This document shows positions 57,856-64,000 of a stretch of 64,000 nt of DNA, piece after piece. The notes beneath the pieces were generated by a model. It ran no database searches. It saw only the letters and a list, made by a program, of their open reading frames with translations, and was not told the DNA's origin. The DNA lies in the NCBI RefSeq assembly GCF_900491745.1, contig NZ_UETR01000014.1:1-64000 (forward strand). Reading direction: 5' to 3'. A program made the position numbers and the translations under genes. How positions within the stretch are numbered: the first letter of the stretch is position 1; each line of letters starts with the position of its first letter. The DNA comes from Amarolinea aalborgensis. Its GTDB lineage: Bacteria; Chloroflexota; Anaerolineae; SSC4; Amarolineaceae.

Positions 57856-59442
57856 CTATGACGGCCGCAGCGCGCGGCGCAGCACCTTACCATTCGCGGT
57901 GCGGGGCAGATCGGGCACAAAATAGACCAGACGCGGGCATTTGTAGCGGGCGAGGTGGGCAGCGGCAAAGGTCATGATCTCCTCAGCGCTGATGCGCTGG
58001 CCGGCGGCCGGGATGACATAGGCCGCGATGACTGTCTTGTCAGGACCGACCGCCTCGCCCACCACCGCGCAGTCCGCTACGCCCGGGTGATCCTTCAGCA
58101 CGCGCTCCACCTCGAAGGGCGACACCCGATAGCCAAAGCTCTTGATGATGTCATCCTTGCGCCCCAAAAACCAGAAATAGCCGTCCGCATCTTGCCGCGC
58201 ATAGTCGCCGGTCAGAAACCAACCGCCCCGGCGCACGCGCGCCGTCTCATCCGGCTGGTTCCAGTAGCGCAAGAACAGACCGGGATCATCCTCGGCAATG
58301 CAGATCATCCCCTCTTCGCCCACCGCGACCTCGTGCAGATCAGCGTCCAGCAGTTTGACGGTGTGCCCCGGCTGCGGAAAACCGACCGCGCCCGGCCGCA
58401 GCGGGCGACTGCGCGGCTGCGAGAGGTAGTAAGAGCATTCTGACATGCCGATGGCTTCGTAAATGTCAAGACCGAAGCGTCGGCGCCAGCCGTTCAACAC
58501 ATCGTCCGAAAGATGTTCACCCGCGCACATGCAGTGGCGCAGCGTGGGCACATCGGCCGCGCCGCAGGCAGTCTTGGAGAGAATCTGGCGGTAGACGCTG
58601 GGCACGCCGATGAAGATCGTGGCCCCATGCCTGGCAATCAGGCGCGGCCAGCGCGCCGCGTCCGCTTGACCGGCAAAGACGATGACGGTATGCCCCAGGT
58701 AGAGCGGGTCCATCAAGGCCGTACCAAGCACGTAGGTCCAGTTGAAGGCGCCCGAGTGCACAATGCGATCCTGGCCCTGGAAATCAAACCAGGCGCGCCA
58801 GGCCGGCGCATGGCCCAGCAGGGCGCGATGTGCGTGCAGCACGCCCTTGGGGTAGCCGCTGGTGCCAGAGGTGTACACCAGGTAGGCCGGATCATCCCCC
58901 CGCGTGGCCGGCGCGCAGCCTGAGTCAGGCTGCTCTGCCAGCAGTTTGGTCAGAGCGTAAGCCTGCGCACGCTGCCGGCCCGCGGCATCTGCTACAATCG
59001 GCGCGGAAGCGCCCGTCAGCAGCACATGGCGCAGGTCAGGCAGGACGGGCAGCTGCGCGGCCAGCGGCAACCAGGAGTCCGCGTCCGTTACCAGGACGCT
59101 GGCGCCCGCGTCTGCGGCCACGTAGGCCAGTTCATCGGCCGTCAACTGCGGCGATGTCGGCGCGGCAATGGCGCCGGCCTTGAGCGCGCCCAAGAACACC
59201 GTGGGGAAATCCAGGCTGTTGGGCAGACGAATGAGGACCCGCGCCCCGGCGGCGACGCTCAGCGCGGTCAGGACGTGGGCAAAACGACTGCTGCTGGCCG
59301 CCAGCTCGGCGTAGGTCGCCTGCTGCACGGCGCCGCCTTCATCCTCAACGATCATCGCCGCCTGGCCGGCGCGTGACGTGTGCAGGTGCGCATCCGTGCA
59401 GGCCGCGCCGATGTTGAACGACGCAAGTTCCTGGTCAGGCAT
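57856..59442 (-). CDS. AMP-forming acyl-CoA synthetase (benzoate-CoA ligase-like)
   Basis: 528 residues of the ANL family. It has YTSGTSGYPKG (P-loop-like AMP motif near residue 190), YEAIGMSECSYYLS, ITYD-like and GYRVSPFEVE (A8) and NGKVLRR (C-terminal catalytic Lys). It activates a carboxylate to acyl-AMP and then acyl-CoA. FDFQGQDRIVHSGAFNWTY is close to aryl-CoA-ligase-type proteins, but chain length or aryl preference is not fixed. It starts 6 bases after the adenosine-specific kinase gene on the same strand. Confidence 0.82.
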   Translation of the reverse strand: MPDQELASFNIGAACTDAHLHTSRAGQAAMIVEDEGGAVQQATYAELAASSSRFAHVLTALSVAAGARVLIRLPNSLDFPTVFLGALKAGAIAAPTSPQLTADELAYVAADAGASVLVTDADSWLPLAAQLPVLPDLRHVLLTGASAPIVADAAGRQRAQAYALTKLLAEQPDSGCAPATRGDDPAYLVYTSGTSGYPKGVLHAHRALLGHAPAWRAWFDFQGQDRIVHSGAFNWTYVLGTALMDPLYLGHTVIVFAGQADAARWPRLIARHGATIFIGVPSVYRQILSKTACGAADVPTLRHCMCAGEHLSDDVLNGWRRRFGLDIYEAIGMSECSYYLSQPRSRPLRPGAVGFPQPGHTVKLLDADLHEVAVGEEGMICIAEDDPGLFLRYWNQPDETARVRRGGWFLTGDYARQDADGYFWFLGRKDDIIKSFGYRVSPFEVERVLKDHPGVADCAVVGEAVGPDKTVIAAYVIPAAGQRISAEEIMTFAAAHLARYKCPRLVYFVPDLPRTANGKVLRRALRPS

Positions 59443-59448
59443 AGCGGG

Positions 59449-59937
59449 TCAGGCCGCCTTGTAGCCAATCATGCGCAGGAAGCCTTTGCGCCAGGCGATG
59501 TCCTCCTCGCCCTCGATTCCCTGCGGCGACGCGCCGTCAATCACGCCGAGGATGCCGCGGCCCTGCATGGTCTGCGCGACAATCACCTCAACCGGATTGG
59601 CCGTGGCGCAGAAAATGCGACATACTTCCGGCACCTGTTTGAGCGCGTTCAGCACGTTGACCGGATAGAAACCTTCTCCCAAGAACAAGATGAAGGTATG
59701 ACCGGCGCCGAGGGCCAGTGCATTCTGCTGCGCCAACTCGATCATCTCCGGGTTGGTGCCGCTCCAGCGCACCAGGCATTTGCCCGACGCCTCGCAGAAG
59801 GCCAGGCCAAATTGAATGCCCGGCACGGCGTTGATCAAGGCTTCGTGGATATCCTCGATAGTCTTGATGAAATGCGATTGACCCAGAATGACATTGATGG
59901 CTTCTGGTTTCACGATCTGAATGGTGGTTAGTTCCAT
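59449..59937 (-). CDS. Adenosine-specific kinase (DUF355)
   Basis: 162 residues matching DUF355: VKPEAINVILGQSHFIKT, FGLAFCEASGKCLVRWSGT and LGVIDG with ANPVEVIVAQT. The archaeal member is described as an adenosine-specific kinase. AAAGGACG upstream of the ATG. It precedes the acyl-CoA ligase by 6 bases, so the two are probably co-transcribed, although no joint function is evident. Confidence 0.85.
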   Translation of the reverse strand: MELTTIQIVKPEAINVILGQSHFIKTIEDIHEALINAVPGIQFGLAFCEASGKCLVRWSGTNPEMIELAQQNALALGAGHTFILFLGEGFYPVNVLNALKQVPEVCRIFCATANPVEVIVAQTMQGRGILGVIDGASPQGIEGEEDIAWRKGFLRMIGYKAA

Positions 59938-60017
59938 GATTCACGCGTCCTTTATGAGCCGTTATCACGCCGACGAGCCTGCGCGCGATCGGCGCGGCGC
60001 CGACCGGTTTCAGCTCT

Positions 60018-60023
60018 ATTATA
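60018..60023 (-). promoter_or_regulatory. -10 box upstream of the DUF355 gene
   Basis: TATAAT on the minus strand, about 80 bases before the ATG at 59937. No good -35 match stands at the right distance, so this is a tentative assignment. Confidence 0.35.
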
Positions 60024-60127
60024 CACGACACAATCAAACGGGCGAGAAGCAAAGGGCCAAAACGATAGCGGCGCGGCCGTGATTTTCTACGCTCCATGCC
60101 GTCATAAACTAGACGAAGGAGGTCAAC

Positions 60128-61216
60128 GTGGATGCAGTAACCCTGGGGTTGTTTATTCTAGGATTGGCCCTGCTGATCGCAGGCGCCGAAGTGCTCGTGC
60201 GGGGCGCAGCGCGGCTGGCGCGCAGCCTGGGCATCTCGCCGATCATCATTGGATTGACCGTGGTCGCGTTTTGCACCAGCGCGCCCGAACTGGCTGTGGG
60301 GCTGCAGGCCAGTCTGGGCGGCGAGGCCGATATTGCCCTGGGCAATGTCATTGGCAGCAACATCTTCAACGTCCTCTTCATTCTTGGGATCTCGGCGTTG
60401 ATCGGCCCGCTGGTTGTTCATCAACGCTTGATCCAGCTGGATGTTCCCTTGATGATCGGGTTGTCCGCGGCCGTGTTCCTGATGGCTCTGGACGGTCGTA
60501 TTGGTCGCGTGGACGGTTTGCTGCTGGTGCTGGGGGCAATTGCCTACACCATCTTTGCCGTGCGCGCCAGCCGCCACACCGAGCCTGACGTGCAGCGAGA
60601 ATACGAAAAGGAATTTGACGCCGGCCGCCAATCCTCGCGCGTGGTTGACCTGCTTCTCATCATTGGCGGGCTGGTGATGCTGGTGCTCGGCGCGCGCTGG
60701 TTGGTGGGAGGCGCGGTGTCTCTGGCCCGCGTCTTGGGTCTAAGCGAACTGATCATCGGATTGACCATCATTGCCGCGGGCACGTCGCTGCCAGAGGTAG
60801 CCACATCGGTCATCGCCAGTTTGCGCGGCGAGCGTGATATTGCCGTAGGCAACGTCGTGGGCAGTAACTTGTTCAACCTCCTGTTCGTGCTTGGCGCTTG
60901 CAGTCTAGCGTCGGCGCAAGGCATCGCCGTGCCCACCGCGGCGCTGCGCTTGGACCTGCCCGTCATGCTGGCCGTCGCGTTCGCTTGCTTGCCGATCTTC
61001 TTCACTGGCTATCGGATTGCGCGTTGGGAAGGCGCGCTTTTGTTCGGATACTACGTCGCCTACACGATTTACCTGGTGCTCGATGCCGTTGGTCATGATG
61101 CGCTGCCGACCTTCAGCGCCGTCATGCTGCTGTTCGTCGTGCCGTTGACCATCATCACCCTGGCGGTCGTCGTGGTGCGCCAAACCAGGCTGAACCGTGC
61201 AGAAGCCAGCTCGTAA
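60128..61216 (+). CDS. CaCA-family calcium/sodium antiporter (YrbG-like)
   Basis: 362 residues with about ten membrane helices in two inverted halves. Each half carries the alpha-repeat: GNVIGSNIFNVLFILG (near residue 75) and GNVVGSNLFNLLFVLG (near residue 240). VVAFCTSAPELAVGLQA and AAGTSLPEVATSVIA complete the exchange sites. It exchanges cations, likely Ca2+ or Na+ for H+. The GTG start has GAAGGAGGTCAAC upstream. It appears to be a single gene. Confidence 0.88.
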   Translation: MDAVTLGLFILGLALLIAGAEVLVRGAARLARSLGISPIIIGLTVVAFCTSAPELAVGLQASLGGEADIALGNVIGSNIFNVLFILGISALIGPLVVHQRLIQLDVPLMIGLSAAVFLMALDGRIGRVDGLLLVLGAIAYTIFAVRASRHTEPDVQREYEKEFDAGRQSSRVVDLLLIIGGLVMLVLGARWLVGGAVSLARVLGLSELIIGLTIIAAGTSLPEVATSVIASLRGERDIAVGNVVGSNLFNLLFVLGACSLASAQGIAVPTAALRLDLPVMLAVAFACLPIFFTGYRIARWEGALLFGYYVAYTIYLVLDAVGHDALPTFSAVMLLFVVPLTIITLAVVVVRQTRLNRAEASS

Positions 61217-61444
61217 CCGCGGCCGCCCGTGTAGGTGCGCCGTGGGTCGTGTTTGGTTGATCATCCCGCGCCGAAGGGAAATCTGGCAGCTTACGCCAGG
61301 AACAAAGCGCGTGGAACTGCGTATTGGCTGACAGAAAAGGGGCGTGATATGCAGTATCATGCTCATCGTGCCAGCATGACAAACGCCGGCGTGCGCTTGA
61401 AAAATCCGCGCCGCCCGCAGGTTCAATGGCAATGAGGAGTAAAA

Positions 61445-62554
61445 ATGGTTGATTTGAGTTTACTGAGCAATAAGCTTGCCTGGCTGGCTGTGATACCAGT
61501 CCTGGGCATTCTCGTTTTTTGGCATGAGCTCGGCCACTTTCTGGCTGCGCTCTGGATGAAGGTCAAGGTCGAGGAGTTTGGATTTGGGTACCCGCCGCGC
61601 ATGGCGACGCTCTTCGAGCGCAAAGGCATCAAGTTCACGCTCAACTGGCTGCCGTTGGGCGGCTTTGTACGCATGGCCGGGGAAGAAAGCGGGTTTGACA
61701 GCGAGGGCAGCCTCAATTCCAAGAAGCCCTATCAGCGCGCGATCGTGCTGCTGGCCGGACCGCTGATGAACTTGATCCTCGCGCCAATTCTGTACGCCAT
61801 CGTCTTCACATCGGGCGTTTCCTACCCCCTGGGGAAGGTCGAAATCAATGCCGTCGCGCCAGGATCGCCCGCCGTACAGGCTGGCTTGCAGGTGGGGGAT
61901 CAGTTCCTGCTCGTGGGCGATACTCGTCCAACCAGCACGGACGATGTGCGCGCGGCCATCTTGCAGAATCGCGGCCGGCCGCTGCCCATCACCATCCTGC
62001 GCGGCGGACAAACGCTCAACCTGACCATCACGCCCCGCACGGCGGCTGAGACGCCCGCGGGCGAAGGCGCAGCAGGCATCGCGATTGAACGTGGGTTGAT
62101 CACAGCCGCCAACTTCGGCCAGGCCCTGACCATGGGCGTACAGCGCACCGGCGAAGTGGTCATCCTGATGACCACAGGCCTCGGCCAATTGGTCCGCAGC
62201 CTGATCGCGCCCGCGCCCGATGCAGCCCCCATGGGCGGCGTCGCCGGCCCCGTCGGCATCGCTCGCATCACCGGGGAATTGGCGCGCCAGGGCATCTTGC
62301 CGCTCATCGAGCTGACCGCTTTTCTGAGTCTCAACTTCTTCATCATCAACCTGCTGCCGCTGCCCGCGCTGGACGGCGGACGACTGGTGTTTGTGCTGCT
62401 GGAAGCGCTTCGCCGCGGCAAGCGCATCCCGCCTGAGCGCGAAGCGCTGGTGCATTTGGTCGGGATGGTGGGGCTTTTGGCGCTGATGGCGGTGATTTCG
62501 TACTTCGACCTGTCGGCCTGGTGGAGCGGCGCGCCTCTCTTCCCGGCGCAATAA
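61445..62554 (+). CDS. rseP: Site-2 protease RseP/RasP (M50 metalloprotease)
   Basis: 369 residues. The HELGH zinc motif lies in the first helix (residues 27-31) and NLLPLPALDGGRL, the third zinc-ligand motif, near residue 300. A PDZ domain fills about residues 125-210 (INAVAPGSPAVQAGLQVGD). Four membrane segments are visible. It cleaves regulatory membrane proteins and leftover signal peptides. AATGAGGAG lies just upstream of the start. The start region has a strong ATG context. Confidence 0.88.
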   Translation: MVDLSLLSNKLAWLAVIPVLGILVFWHELGHFLAALWMKVKVEEFGFGYPPRMATLFERKGIKFTLNWLPLGGFVRMAGEESGFDSEGSLNSKKPYQRAIVLLAGPLMNLILAPILYAIVFTSGVSYPLGKVEINAVAPGSPAVQAGLQVGDQFLLVGDTRPTSTDDVRAAILQNRGRPLPITILRGGQTLNLTITPRTAAETPAGEGAAGIAIERGLITAANFGQALTMGVQRTGEVVILMTTGLGQLVRSLIAPAPDAAPMGGVAGPVGIARITGELARQGILPLIELTAFLSLNFFIINLLPLPALDGGRLVFVLLEALRRGKRIPPEREALVHLVGMVGLLALMAVISYFDLSAWWSGAPLFPAQ

Positions 62555-62602
62555 GTCAGCTACCGATTCAATCTCCAAACGACCCGGCAAAGTTGGGCTT
62601 CC

Positions 62603-62633
62603 AAACCGGCGGTGTTATAATCACCGCCGGTTT
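62603..62633 (+). promoter_or_regulatory. Palindrome enclosing a TATAAT -10 box
   Basis: The perfect 12-base arms AAACCGGCGGTG (62603-62614) and CACCGCCGGTTT (62622-62633) enclose TTATAAT, a consensus -10. The next ATG is at 62638, so any transcript from this promoter would have a leader of about ten bases. A palindrome centred on the -10 suggests an operator for a repressor, or an rseP terminator that also carries a promoter. No T-run follows. Confidence 0.5.
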
Positions 62634-62637
62634 CCTT

Positions 62638-64000
62638 ATGCAAAAACTCCGCCTTCTCACATCGCCCATCACCGCGCTTTTCTGGCTGACGGCCGGCAGC
62701 GTCTGGTTTGTCTGGCACGGCTGGCAGGCCGTCCATCACCCAAGCTCAAGCGCCACGCCAGGCTACTTCGACTGGTTCCGCTACCTGGACCGTCTGACCC
62801 CGACATGGGGCGCGGCCTTGATCCTCGCGCTGCTGCTCATGCTGGCGGGCGGCTGGCTCCTCTGGCGTAACGCCCGTTTTGACCGTTGGCTGGCGGGGGC
62901 AACCCTGGTCGGATTGCTGGCCCTGGCTCTGCGCCGGCCAGCCGTCAACGGCCTCAGCCTGTTGCTGCTGATCGTGCTTGCCGCGGTGACGGCCGCGGCC
63001 GGCCGCTGGCTGATGCGCCGCCTGGGATTGCTCACCGACGGGACCGCAGCGACGCTCTTCTTCGCGTGGATTATCGGCTGCGGCCTGCTGATCTTGACTG
63101 CCCTGGCGCTGGGCCTTGTGCACGGGCTGTCTGCCTGGACTTTGGGCGCGGCGCTGATCGTGGGCGCGCTGGTGTCATGGCGCGATCTACGCTGGCTGGT
63201 GCGATCGGCGCTCGCCTGGCATCCCGCGCTGCCCGCCGCCAGCAGTCAGCGGCTCCTGGCGCTGGCGCTGGCCCCCTTTGCACTGCTTGATTTGCTGGGC
63301 GCGCTGGCCCCCAGCGCCGCGTTCGACGCCACCTGGTACCATCTCTTCATCCCGCGCTTGTTCTTGCAGGCTGGCAGCCTGGCCTATTTCCCCGCGCACT
63401 ACCGCAGCTTGTGGCCTGGCAATGTGGAGATGCTCAATCTGTGGGGCCTGGCGCTGGCCGGCGACCAACTGGCGCAGTTGATCGGGTTAGGCCTGACGCT
63501 GCTGCTGCTCCTGGGCGTCTTTGTCGCCGCGCGCCAGTGGTTTGGCGCGCAGGTTGGACTGCTCGCCGTCGTGCTTCTTTTCTCCACGCCGGATATTGCC
63601 ACTTATGCCCCTTCGGCCTATGTGGACATTCCCCTGGCTCTGTTCCTGTTGGCGGCAGCGCTGGCCTGGCTGCGCTGGCATGCCACGGACGCGCCGGGCT
63701 GGCTGCTCATCGCTGCGCTGAGCGCGGGCCTGGCGGCCGGGACGAAACTCTTGGGCTGGCCTTACCTGGCGCTGTTTGGGCTGACAACCCTGGCGCGTTT
63801 ATTCTGGCGGCCGGCCGCGGCCGGCCGCGGGCGGCTGCTGGCGGCCGTTATCCTCGTCGCCGCGCTGCCTTCGCTGCCCTGGCTCGCCCGCGCCTGGATG
63901 CTGGGCGGCGATCCAATTATCCCCTTTGGCTACCGTTGGTTTGCCGAAACAACCTGGAACCGCTGCGCTGATCTTCTGCACCGCGCCCACTTTGCTTATG
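62638..64000 (+). CDS. Polytopic GT39-like membrane protein (continues past window)
   Basis: The frame is open from the ATG at 62638 to the window end, giving at least 454 residues with many hydrophobic helices. FDATWYHLFIPRLFLQAGSL near residue 235 resembles the acidic first-loop segment of GT39/ArnT-like lipid-linked sugar transferases, and YAPSAYVDIPLALFLLAAA matches the same group. No Shine-Dalgarno lies before the ATG, which fits a near-leaderless start from the palindromic promoter. The C-terminus is beyond the window. Confidence 0.68.
   Translation, partial: MQKLRLLTSPITALFWLTAGSVWFVWHGWQAVHHPSSSATPGYFDWFRYLDRLTPTWGAALILALLLMLAGGWLLWRNARFDRWLAGATLVGLLALALRRPAVNGLSLLLLIVLAAVTAAAGRWLMRRLGLLTDGTAATLFFAWIIGCGLLILTALALGLVHGLSAWTLGAALIVGALVSWRDLRWLVRSALAWHPALPAASSQRLLALALAPFALLDLLGALAPSAAFDATWYHLFIPRLFLQAGSLAYFPAHYRSLWPGNVEMLNLWGLALAGDQLAQLIGLGLTLLLLLGVFVAARQWFGAQVGLLAVVLLFSTPDIATYAPSAYVDIPLALFLLAAALAWLRWHATDAPGWLLIAALSAGLAAGTKLLGWPYLALFGLTTLARLFWRPAAAGRGRLLAAVILVAALPSLPWLARAWMLGGDPIIPFGYRWFAETTWNRCADLLHRAHFAY

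Noticed and set aside
61460..62590. 376-codon minus-strand frame opposite rseP
   Set aside because: The plus strand carries HELGH, PDZ and LDGG motifs; the minus frame is compositional noise.

Overview
The window is about 64 kb of a GC-rich bacterial chromosome, most likely from a member of the Chloroflexota (Anaerolineae/Caldilineae-like). No rRNA gene is present to confirm this. The inference rests on several features together: many B12-binding radical SAM enzymes, a PT-linker/dockerin-tailed parallel beta-helix protein, a Ser/Thr kinase beside an FHA-winged-helix regulator, GAACN4GTTC-type LexA boxes, and intergenic spacers built from 7- and 9-base tandem units.

Layout. 0-5 kb (+): a divergent PurA-like ligase, an alkaline-phosphatase/PGM-superfamily enzyme with a nearly leaderless promoter, and two ATP-grasp-type proteins. 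5-9 kb (-): a secreted ~1300-residue beta-helix protein. 9.2-28.7 kb (-): one long, tightly packed accessory locus. It holds three polytopic glycosyltransferase-like proteins, two GT4 glycosyltransferases, a PIG-L deacetylase, a GNAT acyltransferase, two methyltransferases, four B12-binding radical SAM proteins, one SPASM-type radical SAM protein, an Rpn-like nuclease and an orphan DUF433 protein. Eight neighbouring gene pairs overlap by exactly 4 bases. I read it as a biosynthetic locus for an unusual glycosylated envelope compound or lipid; the product cannot be named from sequence.

29-45 kb: mostly housekeeping and metabolic genes (Sir2/CobB, MetG, Ser/Thr kinase, FHA-winged-helix regulator, HemW, DapA-like lyase, MsbA-like ABC exporter, orphan HutH, UDP-glucose dehydrogenase, a MaoC / F420-reductase-like / CitE-like trio, LysM coiled-coil protein). 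Hairpin-forming repeats separate many of them. 45-52.7 kb (-): a GT1 glycosyltransferase, then an accessory island of lower GC with a Gabija (GajA/GajB) anti-phage pair flanked by gene remnants, then an aminoglycoside-phosphotransferase-like kinase. 53-55.5 kb (-): an FtsK-type motor behind a near-consensus promoter carrying two LexA boxes, and an HD phosphohydrolase. 55.6-64 kb: MFS transporter, GNAT, acyl-CoA ligase, adenosine-specific kinase, CaCA antiporter, RseP-type site-2 protease, and a polytopic glycosyltransferase-like gene running off the window end.

Main points for follow-up: the radical-SAM/glycosyltransferase locus; repeat units that have entered coding sequence (inside a methyltransferase and at the tail of a GT87-like protein); the LexA-box promoter of the FtsK-like motor; the PurA-like/ATP-grasp group; and the Gabija island.
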